Part shown: in pieces, positions 44,927 through 52,276 of the stretch
Layout: each line of letters begins with the position of its first letter
Numbering within the stretch: position 1 is the stretch's first letter
Source of the DNA: Streptomyces sp. ITFR-16
Lineage (GTDB): Bacteria > Actinomycetota > Actinomycetes > Streptomycetales > Streptomycetaceae
Assembly (NCBI RefSeq): GCF_031844705.1
Contig: NZ_CP134609.1
Coordinates: forward strand, 1,488,001-1,552,000
Direction: 5' to 3'
Length of the DNA: 64,000 nt
Program-made: the position numbers and the translations under genes
The notes under the pieces: generated by a model
What the model saw: only the letters and a program-made list of their open reading frames with translations
What the model was told of the DNA's origin: nothing
The model's database searches: none

Positions 44927-45217
44927 TCAGCCGCCGAGGGGAAGCCCGCCGATGAGGGGGGCCGCGCTCTTCGCGGCACCGGTGGCCTGGCCGGCCAGCT
45001 TGGTGACGGTGCCGTCCTTCTGCAGCGAGTCGGCGGCGTCGGAGACGGTGCCGACAACCGGCTCGACCGCCTGCGGGGCCGCCGCCACGACCTGGTTGAT
45101 GCCTCCGTCGAGGCTGAAGCTCGGGGCCGTGGCGTTCGTGACGGCGAAGGCGGGAGCAGCCGTTCCGAGTGCGGCCACGGAACCGGCGACGAGTGCGGCT
45201 GTCTTCGCGTACTTCAC
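44927..45217 (-). CDS. Small secreted protein in the chaplin/rodlin cluster (unrecognised)
   Basis: A 96-residue precursor. The signal peptide VKYAKTAALVAGSVAALGT (cut near AFA-VTN, residue 24) leaves a mature protein of about 72 residues, low in charge and rich in Ala/Val/Gly/Pro: SFSLDGGINQVVAAAPQAVE, VVGTVSDAADSLQKDGT, SAAPLIGGLPLGG. No Cys, so it is not a chaplin or rodlin. The GTG start with AGAAGGG upstream and the codons GTGAAGTAC match the start of the neighbouring chaplin. Location and export suggest an aerial surface or cell-wall role; this is inference. Confidence 0.75.
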   Translation of the reverse strand: MKYAKTAALVAGSVAALGTAAPAFAVTNATAPSFSLDGGINQVVAAAPQAVEPVVGTVSDAADSLQKDGTVTKLAGQATGAAKSAAPLIGGLPLGG

Positions 45218-45389
45218 TTTCGGGTTCCCTTCTGCAGCGGCATCTGTTTCGGTCGCGTGCCCGCGCCGCACGACCCTTCTTTAGCCGTGACTTCTGCCGC
45301 TTTCTCCTTGGACAACGATCCGATTGCGGCCGGGCAACTGGAACTTCCGGCCTTTTTCTCGGATGGCGTCTGAATTACGGCACAGAAAA

Positions 45390-45419
45390 GCCCCGGACCG
45401 CAGGGCAGCGATCCGGGGC
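45390..45419. terminator. Terminator hairpin behind the short chaplin
   Basis: An 8-bp stem, GCCCCGGA (45390-45397) and TCCGGGGC (45412-45419), with a 14-nt loop, 36 bp past the chaplin stop. Confidence 0.6.
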
Positions 45420-45454
45420 CTTCCGGCACCGAAAGCAGATTCGGCGCGTGTGAA

Positions 45455-45688
45455 TCAGACGTTGGCGCAGGTGTTGCCGAAGGCCGGGTTCAGCAGGCCG
45501 ATGACATCCACCGTGTTGCCGCAGAGGTTGACCGGGATGTGGACCGGGACCTGGACGAGGTTGCCGGACAGGACGCCCGGGGAGCCCACGGCCGCACCCT
45601 CGGCGCCGGAGTCGGCGAAGGCCGGGGCAGCGGCACCCATGGCCATGAGGGTTCCGGCGGCAACGGCGGCGATCTTGGTGTACTTCAC
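45455..45688 (-). CDS. Short chaplin (hydrophobic aerial-hypha protein)
   Basis: A 77-residue chaplin precursor. A signal peptide of about 24 residues ends AAPAFA. The chaplin domain follows: DSGAEGAAVGSPGVLSGN, LVQVPVHIPVNLCGNTVDVI and GLLNPAFGNTCANV, with the two Cys that form the loop. Chaplins self-assemble into amyloid-like fibrils that lower surface tension and coat aerial hyphae. The GTG at 45688 was chosen because GAAAGGG ends 6 nt before it; the ATG two codons upstream (45694) abuts that ribosome site. A CGCCCGAATGA element at 45837-45847 resembles the rodlin upstream elements but lies farther away. Confidence 0.95.
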   Translation of the reverse strand: MKYTKIAAVAAGTLMAMGAAAPAFADSGAEGAAVGSPGVLSGNLVQVPVHIPVNLCGNTVDVIGLLNPAFGNTCANV

Positions 45689-45919
45689 TTTCATCCCTTT
45701 CTTCGACGGAGTCCGGAGCGGCCACGACTTTCGTGCCGCACGAGCGCGGTCCTGATCGCTCGTAACTCCGCCACTGTGATTCGTAACGATTTCAGACGGT
45801 AAGCGAAACTCTTCAAAGAGAAGATTCTTCATAATCCGCCCGAATGACGCAGTTCCGATCACTCGACGTCACCGTCGGGACGGACCGCCTGCCATACGGG
45901 CGTTGCCCCTGCGGGCAGC

Positions 45920-45968
45920 AGCGGGCCCGGGCCGGTCGGAGGAGGAACACCGAAGGCCCGGGCCCGCT
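45920..45968. terminator. Terminator hairpin behind rodlin 3
   Basis: A perfect 14-bp stem, AGCGGGCCCGGGCC (45920-45933) and its complement (45955-45968), with a 21-nt loop, ending 10 bp past the rodlin 3 stop. Confidence 0.75.
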
Positions 45969-45978
45969 GACGGCCGGC

Positions 45979-46380
45979 TCAGCTGTTGCCGGCGCCGTTG
46001 CCGGAGAGGACCGGGATGCCGTCCAGGATGTGCGACAGCGGCTCGTCGCCCTTGGCCTGGGTGGAGTTCTCGGTGCACTGCTGGTTCTGCGGCGAGGACA
46101 GGACGTTGACGTCCTGGACCGCGACGGGCACGAGGCCGACCAGCGAGCCGACGTTGGCCTTGAGCGGCAGACCGATGCAGGGCTTGTTCAGCGAGCCCTG
46201 GACCAGGCCGAACTGCGGGCTGCCGTCGCCCTGCGTCACGGCGTTGCCGAACGACTGCGAGGCGCCGTTGCCGTTGATCGACGTGGTGCCGCCGTCGTCG
46301 CCGATGGCCATCGCCTGCGTCGCGCCGAGCCCGAGGATGGAGGCGGCAACGGCACCCGTAGCCAGGACCTTCTTGATCAC
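45979..46380 (-). CDS. Rodlin 3
   Basis: A 133-residue rodlin. Signal peptide MIKKVLATGAVAASILGLGA (to AMA, residue 25), then IGDDGGTTSINGNGASQSFG and [15 protein letters not shown]. Core [30 protein letters not shown] and LSGNGAGNS. The GTG at 46380 has AGAAGGG 6 nt upstream. It is more similar to rodlin 2 than to rodlin 1 at several positions, consistent with local duplication. Confidence 0.93.
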   Translation of the reverse strand: MIKKVLATGAVAASILGLGATQAMAIGDDGGTTSINGNGASQSFGNAVTQGDGSPQFGLVQGSLNKPCIGLPLKANVGSLVGLVPVAVQDVNVLSSPQNQQCTENSTQAKGDEPLSHILDGIPVLSGNGAGNS

Positions 46381-46425
46381 GATGAACCCTTCTCGTACTG
46401 GATACCCCGTACCGGAGCGCCCTGA

Positions 46426-46470
46426 TCAACTGCCGTCCTGACGTTTGGTTATCGCCTTTCACCCGAATGA
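46426..46470 (-). promoter_or_regulatory. Rodlin 3 promoter (sigma-BldN-like) with upstream element
   Basis: Minus strand: -10 AGTTGA (46431-46426), 16-bp spacer, -35 GATAAC (46453-46448), 6 bp, then an element whose plus-strand sequence is CACCCGAATGA (46460-46470). Confidence 0.6.
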
Positions 46471-46540
46471 CACGGCGACACGGACACCCGTCCGTAAGAA
46501 GCCGGTAAATACTGAACGCATCACCCGCCGAACGCTTATG

Positions 46541-46568
46541 CGTAACCCGTCCGGGTGGTCACAGGATT
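46541..46568 (+). promoter_or_regulatory. Possible promoter of the long chaplin gene
   Basis: CGTAAC (46541-46546), identical to the sigma-BldN -35 consensus, is followed after 16 bp by AGGATT (46563-46568). The -10 does not match sigma-BldN well. The roughly 170-bp leader down to the ATG at 46742 has no other gene; the full 360-bp gap 46381-46741 holds only control sequences. Confidence 0.3.
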
Positions 46569-46741
46569 TTCACCGGTTCCACGTTTCTCTGACACGCAGG
46601 CGTCGTTATGGGTGTCGTCAAGCTCACCCGCCCCGCCGGGACGCTCTCCCAGCAGAACTGGCAGGCCCGGAGGTTGCTGCACCGCCTGACGAATGAACTG
46701 CGGGCCTGCGCCCGCGCGAATTGTCCAAAGGAAGGGCACCA

Positions 46742-47665
46742 ATGCGAAAAGCCTTGAGTAAAAGCATCCTCGTCATGGCGGCGGCGTCAGGCATCCTGAC
46801 GGCCTCCGGCGGCTATGCCTTCGCCGATGCCTCGGCCGAGGGCGCCGCGATCGGTTCCCCCGGCGTCGGCTCGGGCAACGCCGTCCAGGCGCCGGTGCAC
46901 GTGCCCGTCAACGTTTGCGGCAACACGGTCAACGTGATCGGCGCGCTCAACCCCGCCTTCGGCAACGAGTGCGAGAACGAGAGCGGCGACTCGGGCGCGG
47001 GCCAGAGCCACGGGCACGGCAACAGCAGCAGCGGTGCGAGCGCCCAGGGCGTGGCCGCCAACTCCCCCGGTGTGCTGTCGGGCAACCTGATCCAGGTGCC
47101 GGTCGACGTCCCGGTCAACGTCTGCGGCAACACGGTCAACGTGGTCGGCGCGCTGAACCCGGCCGCCGGCAACAAGTGCGAGAACGACGAGGGCGGCAAC
47201 GAGCCCCCGAAGCCGCCGCACCACCCGAAGCCCCCGAAGCCGCACAAGCCCCCGAAGCACCACCACGACGGCGACTGCCCTCCGGAACACCACAAGCCGC
47301 CGCACCACCCGAAGCCCCCGAAGCCGCACAAGCCCCCGAAGCACCACCACAACGGGGACTGCCCTCCGGGACACCACAACCCGCCGACCCACCCCCCGCA
47401 CCACCCGCCGACGCACCCCCCGCACCACCCGAAGCCCCCGAAGCCGCACAACCCCCCGACGCACAACCCGCCCACGCACACGTGGCACCCGCACAACCCC
47501 CCGACCCACACGTGGCACCACACGCCCACCAAGCACCACAAGCCGCCGCAGATGGCGCACACCGGTGCCAATGACAACCTGGGCATCGCCGGTGGCGCGA
47601 GCGCCGCGCTGGTCCTCGGTGGCAGCCTGCTGATGCGCCGCAGCCGCGCCGCACGACAGGGCTGA
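46742..47665 (+). CDS. Long chaplin with two chaplin domains, His/Pro-rich spacer and sortase signal
   Basis: A 307-residue cell-wall chaplin. A signal peptide of about 28 residues is followed by chaplin domain 1 (GSPGVGSGNAVQAPVHVPVN, CGNTVNVIGALNPAFGNEC), a Ser/Gly/His linker and chaplin domain 2 (NSPGVLSGNLIQVPVDVPVN, CGNTVNVVGALNPAAGNKC). A roughly 120-residue spacer is extremely rich in His and Pro: near-identical units PPKPHKPPKHHH plus GDCPP occur twice, then Thr-rich variants (THPPHHP, PPTHTWH). The C-terminus has the sortase-type signal QMAHTGANDN, a hydrophobic helix and RRSRAARQG. Sortase would anchor it to the wall to nucleate chaplin fibrils. The motif reads MAHTG, where long chaplins usually have LAxTG. 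GGAAGGG precedes the ATG. Confidence 0.94.
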   Translation: MRKALSKSILVMAAASGILTASGGYAFADASAEGAAIGSPGVGSGNAVQAPVHVPVNVCGNTVNVIGALNPAFGNECENESGDSGAGQSHGHGNSSSGASAQGVAANSPGVLSGNLIQVPVDVPVNVCGNTVNVVGALNPAAGNKCENDEGGNEPPKPPHHPKPPKPHKPPKHHHDGDCPPEHHKPPHHPKPPKPHKPPKHHHNGDCPPGHHNPPTHPPHHPPTHPPHHPKPPKPHNPPTHNPPTHTWHPHNPPTHTWHHTPTKHHKPPQMAHTGANDNLGIAGGASAALVLGGSLLMRRSRAARQG

Positions 47666-47680
47666 CGCACCCCACGCGCG

Positions 47681-47724
47681 AAGAGGTCCGGCCGAACGGC
47701 ACACGCCGTTCGGCCGGACCTCTT
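47681..47724. terminator. Very strong terminator hairpin behind the long chaplin
   Basis: A perfect 20-bp stem, AAGAGGTCCGGCCGAACGGC (47681-47700) with its complement (47705-47724), and a 4-nt loop ACAC. It is followed by GGCGTCTCC and not a T-run. Confidence 0.85.
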
Positions 47725-47807
47725 GGCGTCTCCGGCGTGCGCTCCCTGTCGTACCGTCAGGCCGTGGATCCGCCGGTGGCCCGCAGGGCGGGTCGTAAAC
47801 TCCTGCC

Positions 47808-48344
47808 GTGAACGACAGCCATGAGATACGGATCAGGCCGGGCGGCCCGGCCGACGCACCGGCCATTCTGGACATGCTCGACGCCGCTGTGGCCTGGATG
47901 AACGCTCGCGGCAACACCGAGCAGTGGGGCACCAGACCGTATTCGCAGAACCCCGGCGGGGTGGAGCGGGTGGAGCGGTACACGACCGACAACGCGGCGT
48001 ACATCGCGGAGCTGGACGGCACTTCCGTCGGAGCCCTGGTGCTGGACAGCGGGCCCAACCCCCAGATGCCGATCGCGCCGGCCGGGGAACCCGAGCGGTA
48101 CGTCCGGCTGCTGATCTCCGACCGCCGGCACGCCGGGAAGGAGATCGGGGCGGCCCTGCTGGCCCATGCCGCCGAGGAGACCCGGCGGGCCGGGGTGGCG
48201 CTCCTGCGCGTCGACTGCTGGGCGGGCGGCGGAGGCGAACTGGTCGCGTACTACGAGCGAAACGGCTTCACCGCCACCGACCGCTTCGCCTCGGGCACCT
48301 GGCCGGGGCAGATACTGACCCGGCGGATCCAGCCCACCCCCTGA
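47808..48344 (+). CDS. GNAT family N-acetyltransferase
   Basis: A 178-residue acetyl-CoA-dependent acetyltransferase. The core fold is visible: IRIRPGGPADAPAILDML (beta 1/alpha 1), RYVRLLISDRRHAGKEIGAALLAHA (motif A, with HAGKEIG in place of the usual QxxGxG/A loop) and YYERNGFTATDRF (motif B). The substrate is unknown. A GTG start; TAAACT lies 6 nt before it and no ribosome site is seen, so the message is probably leaderless. Confidence 0.87.
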   Translation: MNDSHEIRIRPGGPADAPAILDMLDAAVAWMNARGNTEQWGTRPYSQNPGGVERVERYTTDNAAYIAELDGTSVGALVLDSGPNPQMPIAPAGEPERYVRLLISDRRHAGKEIGAALLAHAAEETRRAGVALLRVDCWAGGGGELVAYYERNGFTATDRFASGTWPGQILTRRIQPTP

Positions 48345-48471
48345 CGAAGCCGGTGCTCCGAGGTGCTGTCTTTCTCGGAGCTGTCTCTCGCGGAGGCATG
48401 GCGGCGGCACCGGTTCCCGCCGGGCGGTAAACCGGTGGACGGCTGCTCCCCGGCCGCCTACCTTCCCCCGC

Positions 48472-49218
48472 GTGGACCTACCCCGTGAATTCACCATCCG
48501 CGAGAGCACCCACCGTGTGCACAACCCCTTCACCGAGGAGCATCTCGCCACCCTGGGCCGGGCCCTGCGACTGGCGCCCGGGGCCCGGATCCTCGACCTC
48601 GCCTGCGGCAGCGGCGAACTCCTCTGCACCTGGGCGCGCGATCACGGGGTGACGGGCACCGGTGTCGACATCAGCACCGTCTTCCTGGACGGGGCCCGCG
48701 AGCGGGCGGCGGAGCTGGGCGTGGCCGGCCGGGTCGCGTTCGTGCACGGCGACGCGTCCGGTCATGTGGCACCGGAGCCCGTCGACCTCGCCGCCTGTCT
48801 CGGCGCCACCTGGATCGGCGGCGGGGTGACCGGCACGGTCGCGCTGCTGGAGCGGTCCCTGCGGCCGGGCGGCATGCTGCTGATCGGTGAGCCGTACTGG
48901 CGCCGGGAGCCGCCGGACACCGCGACCGTCGAGGCCTGTCACGCGACGGCGCGGGACGACTTCCGCGCGCTGCCCGAACTGCTGGAGCACTTCGGTGAGC
49001 TGGGCTGGGACGTGGTGGAGATGGTCCTCGCCAGCCAGGAGGGCTGGGACCGTTACGCGGCGGCGCAGTGGCTGAACATCCGGCGCTGGCTGGACGCCCA
49101 CCCCGACGACGAACTGGCCGGGCAGATGCGCGCGGAGCTGGCCACCGGCCCGGCGCGCCACGTCCGCTATCAGCGCGAGTACCTGGGGTGGGGCGTGTTC
49201 GCCCTGATGAAGCGCTGA
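48472..49218 (+). CDS. SAM-dependent methyltransferase
   Basis: A 248-residue class I methyltransferase. Motif I is ARILDLACGSGELLCTWA (near residue 40), the acidic tip is GTGVDIS, motif II is VDLAACLGATW, and motif IV/V contains LRPGGMLLIGEPYW. The C-terminal half has an aromatic lid (QEGWDRYAAAQWLNIRRWL). The substrate cannot be inferred. TACCTT stands 7 nt before the GTG, again a probable leaderless arrangement. No operon partner. Confidence 0.88.
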   Translation: MDLPREFTIRESTHRVHNPFTEEHLATLGRALRLAPGARILDLACGSGELLCTWARDHGVTGTGVDISTVFLDGARERAAELGVAGRVAFVHGDASGHVAPEPVDLAACLGATWIGGGVTGTVALLERSLRPGGMLLIGEPYWRREPPDTATVEACHATARDDFRALPELLEHFGELGWDVVEMVLASQEGWDRYAAAQWLNIRRWLDAHPDDELAGQMRAELATGPARHVRYQREYLGWGVFALMKR

Positions 49219-49360
49219 TCCTGCGGGAGGGCGGGAGGAGGGCCGCCGCCCTAGGTCCCCGGTCCTCGGCCCCGTCCGGCGCACGATCGTCCGCAAGCCC
49301 GATGCCGCTCTCCCGGGGCGGGAGCCACGCTGTGGGGGCAGTCTTCCGAAGGAGCGCATC

Positions 49361-49879
49361 ATGTCGTACCCGGAACACCTTGAGTACCCGGAGCCCCGCT
49401 ACCTCGGCAACACGGGTGAGGTGAACGCCGTCTTCCGGTCGGCCGACACCCCGCCGGACATCGCCTCGCCCGGCGCCTCCACGCACTACCTCGCCACCCA
49501 TGAGTCGACCGGCGGCGAGTTCGGCCTGTACAAGGTGGATCTGGGCGCACGGTCCGCCGGGGCCAAGACCCACTTCCACAAGGCGATGTCGGAGTCGTTC
49601 TACGTCCTGTCCGGCACGCTGGAGCTGTACAACGGCGAGAAGTGGGTCACCGGCCGCGAGGGCGACTTCCTGTACGTGCCCGTGGGCGGGCTGCACGCCT
49701 TCAGGAACGTGACCGACGAGCCGATGTCCATGCTCATGCTGTTCTCCCCCGGTGCCCCGCGCGAGGAGTACTTCGAGCGGGTCGCGGAGGTGTCGCAGCG
49801 CGGCGGCGAGGAGCTGAAGGAGTTCCGTATCCGCCACGACAGCTACTTCACGGAGGACTTCGGGCCCGGCGCGGAGTAG
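49361..49879 (+). CDS. Cupin domain protein
   Basis: A 172-residue protein with one cupin barrel. Motif 1 is KTHFHKAMSESFYVLSGTLELYNG (two His and a Glu as metal ligands) and motif 2 is GDFLYVPVGGLHAFRNV (the third His). This fits a small metal-dependent dioxygenase, isomerase or sensor; the reaction cannot be assigned. GAAGGAG is 7 nt before the ATG. It is convergent with the thiolase gene 24 bp away. Confidence 0.88.
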   Translation: MSYPEHLEYPEPRYLGNTGEVNAVFRSADTPPDIASPGASTHYLATHESTGGEFGLYKVDLGARSAGAKTHFHKAMSESFYVLSGTLELYNGEKWVTGREGDFLYVPVGGLHAFRNVTDEPMSMLMLFSPGAPREEYFERVAEVSQRGGEELKEFRIRHDSYFTEDFGPGAE

Positions 49880-49903
49880 ACCGGCCGGGCCGGCGGCCGC
49901 CTC

Positions 49904-51130
49904 TCAGACCGCGAGGCGTTCGAAGACCGCCGCGAGGCCCTGGCCGCCGCCGATGCACATGGTCTCCAGGCCGTAGCGCCCCTCGCGGCGGTGCAGCTCC
50001 CGGGTGAGGGTGGCGAGGATACGGGCGCCGGTGGCGCCGACGGGGTGGCCCAGCGAGACGCCGGAGCCGTTCACGTTGATCCGCTCCTCGTGGTCCTTCT
50101 CGCCGAGGCCCAGTTCACGGGTGCAGGCCAGCACCTGGGCGGCGAAGGCCTCGTTGAGCTCGATCAGGTCGAGGTCGGCGAGGGTGAGCCCCGCGCGGCC
50201 GAGCGCGGTGCGGGTGGCGGGGACGGGCCCCAGGCCCATGGTGGCGGCGGGCACCCCGGCACGGGCGAAGGAGACCAGCCGGACGAGCGGGGTGAGCCCG
50301 AGGCGTTCCGCGGTGGCGGAGCTGGTCACCAGGCAGGCGGCAGCCGCGTCGTTCTGGCCGCTGGCGTTGCCCGCGGTGACGGTGGCCTCCGGGTCGGACT
50401 TGCCCAGGACGGGGCGGAGCGCGGCCAGTTGCTCGGCGGTGGTGTCGGGGCGGGGGTGTTCGTCTGCGGTGACCACCGTGTCGCCCTTGCGGCTCTTCAC
50501 GGTGACGGGGACGGTCTCGGCGTCGTACCGGCCCTCCGCCGCCGCCCGGCCGGCGCGCTGCTGCGAGCGCAGGGCCAGGGCGTCCTGGTCGGCGCGGCTG
50601 ATCCCGTACTCCCGGCGCAGGTTCTCGGCGGTCTCGATCATGCCGCCGGGGACCGGGTGGCTGACGCCGCCGGCGGTGACCCGGCCCCGGGCGAGCGCGT
50701 CGTGGAGCTGGAGGCCGGGGCCCTTGATCCCCCAGCGTCCGTCGTGCGTGTAATAGGGGGCGGCGCTCATCACGTCGACGCCGCCCGCGATGACCACCTC
50801 ACTGAATCCGGCCTGGACCTGCATGGCCGCGTCCAGCACCGCCTGGAGTCCGGAGCCGCAGCGGCGGTCGATCTGGGAGCCGGTGACGGTCTGCGGGAGT
50901 CCCGCGTCCAGGGCGGCGACCCGGCCGATGGCGGGGGCCTCGGCGGACGGGTAGGAGTGCCCGAGGATCACTTCGTCGACCCGGTCGGGGTCGACACCGG
51001 TACGGGCGACGACCTCCGCGACGACAAGGGCGGCGAGGGCGGCCGGCGTCTGTCCCGCGAACACTCCGCCGAAGCGGCCGATGGGGGTGCGCAGGGGTTC
51101 GCAGATCACGACATCGAAGCGGTCGGGCAC
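49904..51130 (-). CDS. Acetyl-CoA acyltransferase (beta-ketoadipyl-CoA thiolase type)
   Basis: A 408-residue degradative thiolase. Nucleophile Cys91 (IDRRCGSGLQAV), the conserved NEAFA (LIELNEAFAAQVLA), His in GHPVGATGAR, and the second Cys in METMCIGGGQG. Thiolases of this kind cleave 3-oxoadipyl-CoA to succinyl-CoA and acetyl-CoA when they neighbour CoA-transferase genes, as here. Start GTG at 51130 with GGAAAGG upstream. The upstream region carries GTCCAATATC (51219-51228), shared with the CoA-transferase promoter. Confidence 0.9.
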   Translation of the reverse strand: MPDRFDVVICEPLRTPIGRFGGVFAGQTPAALAALVVAEVVARTGVDPDRVDEVILGHSYPSAEAPAIGRVAALDAGLPQTVTGSQIDRRCGSGLQAVLDAAMQVQAGFSEVVIAGGVDVMSAAPYYTHDGRWGIKGPGLQLHDALARGRVTAGGVSHPVPGGMIETAENLRREYGISRADQDALALRSQQRAGRAAAEGRYDAETVPVTVKSRKGDTVVTADEHPRPDTTAEQLAALRPVLGKSDPEATVTAGNASGQNDAAAACLVTSSATAERLGLTPLVRLVSFARAGVPAATMGLGPVPATRTALGRAGLTLADLDLIELNEAFAAQVLACTRELGLGEKDHEERINVNGSGVSLGHPVGATGARILATLTRELHRREGRYGLETMCIGGGQGLAAVFERLAV

Positions 51131-51218
51131 GGCGGGACCTTTCCGGGGAGTGAAAGGGAGGGGATGAGAGGAGGAGGACAAGGGTGTGGGGCGACCCTCG
51201 CACCCGGCGACTGAGCCG

Positions 51219-51228
51219 GTCCAATATC
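51219..51228. promoter_or_regulatory. GATATTGGAC motif upstream of the thiolase gene
   Basis: Minus-strand GATATTGGAC, 89 bp before the thiolase start, is identical to 52207-52216 before the CoA-transferase gene. Both copies have the same orientation relative to their genes. A candidate LysR operator. Confidence 0.5.
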
Positions 51229-51242
51229 CAGTTCCCCCTGAT

Positions 51243-52172
51243 TCAAGACGCGTCACGTCTCAATGGGGTGGGCAGGGCGGTCTCCGCGACGGCGAGCACC
51301 GCGCGCAGGGCGGCCGACGGGTTGTCCGCCCGCCAGGCCAGCGCCGCCTGGCGCCTGATCGGCGGGCCGGCGAGGCGCCGGTAGACCAGGCCGTTCTGCT
51401 GGATGTGCTGGACGGAGGTGACGGTCAGCGTCACCCCGACACCGGCCGCGACCAGCGCCATGATGGTGTACGAGTCGGGCGCCTCCTGCACCACCCTCGG
51501 GTTGAACCCGGCGGCCTCGCAGGCCCCGACCATCGCGTCGCGCACGGTGGAGCCGGTGTTGGCGGGGAACGAGACGAACGGCTCCCCGGCCAGCTCTGCG
51601 AGGGGGACGCTCTCCAGGCCGGCGAGCGGATGGTCGAAGGGCAGCGCGCACACCAGCTCCTCCTCGTCGATCACCCGGTGGGCCACACCCGGCTGGGTGA
51701 CCGGCAGACGTACGAACCCGAGGTCGAGCGAGCCGTCCGCGACGCGGGCGAGCGCCACGTTGGCGTACGTCTGGCCCGTCATCACGAGTTCGATCGCGGG
51801 GTGGGCGGCGCGCACCGCCCTCGTCAGCCTCGGCAGCGTGTCGTGGCTGGAGGCGCCCGCGAAGCCGATGCCGACCCGCCCGAACTCGCCCCGGCCGGCC
51901 GCCCTCGCGGCCCGTACGGCGGTGTCCAGGTCGTCGAGCACGGTCCGCACCGGCTGGAGGAAGGACTCCCCCGCGCCGGTGAGCCGCACCGAGCGGGTGT
52001 TGCGCTCGAAGAGCTGGACCCCGAGCTCCTTCTCCAGCCGGCGGATCTGCTGGCTCAGCGGCGGCTGGGCCATCTGCAGCCGCTTGGCGGCCCGGCCGAA
52101 GTGCAGTTCCTCCGCCACGGCGACGAACGCGGACAGATGGCGCAGCTCCATGCCCGGCCGCCGCCTCTCCAT
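51243..52172 (-). CDS. LysR family transcriptional regulator
   Basis: A 309-residue activator-type protein. The N-terminal winged HTH (MELRHLSAFVAVAEELHFG, RAAKRLQMAQPPLSQQIRRL, ELGVQLFERNTRSVRLTGAG) is followed by the periplasmic-binding-like effector domain (residues 95-295). This resembles BenM/CatM/PcaQ-type regulators of aromatic degradation. The ATG at 52172 has AGGG 6 nt upstream; ATG at 52151 is the alternative. It is divergent from the CoA-transferase genes over an inverted repeat and lies beside the thiolase. Confidence 0.92.
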   Translation of the reverse strand: MERRRPGMELRHLSAFVAVAEELHFGRAAKRLQMAQPPLSQQIRRLEKELGVQLFERNTRSVRLTGAGESFLQPVRTVLDDLDTAVRAARAAGRGEFGRVGIGFAGASSHDTLPRLTRAVRAAHPAIELVMTGQTYANVALARVADGSLDLGFVRLPVTQPGVAHRVIDEEELVCALPFDHPLAGLESVPLAELAGEPFVSFPANTGSTVRDAMVGACEAAGFNPRVVQEAPDSYTIMALVAAGVGVTLTVTSVQHIQQNGLVYRRLAGPPIRRQAALAWRADNPSAALRAVLAVAETALPTPLRRDAS

Positions 52173-52204
52173 TGATATCCCTGGCGTCTCTGTCCGACCT
52201 TAAT

Positions 52205-52225
52205 TTGATATTGGACGGCAATCAA
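52205..52225. promoter_or_regulatory. LysR box TTGAT-N11-ATCAA
   Basis: A perfect 5-bp inverted repeat with the 11-bp spacing typical of T-N11-A LysR sites (52205-52209 and 52221-52225). It overlaps GATATTGGAC (52207-52216). It lies 33 bp upstream of the regulator start and 52 bp upstream of the CoA-transferase GTG, so it can serve both directions. Confidence 0.65.
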
Positions 52226-52276
52226 TGGCCGCTGACAGGGTGGGTGGAGCGACGCACGTCCACGCAGAGGAGCCCC

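Noticed and set aside
45455..45862. Longer N-terminus for the short chaplin
   Set aside because: It would place about 56 charged residues before the signal peptide; the ribosome site GAAAGGG fixes the start at 45688 (or 45694).
49361..49879. Cupin protein as part of the beta-ketoadipate-type module
   Set aside because: It is on the opposite strand, convergent with the thiolase, has its own ribosome site and lacks the shared GATATTGGAC motif.
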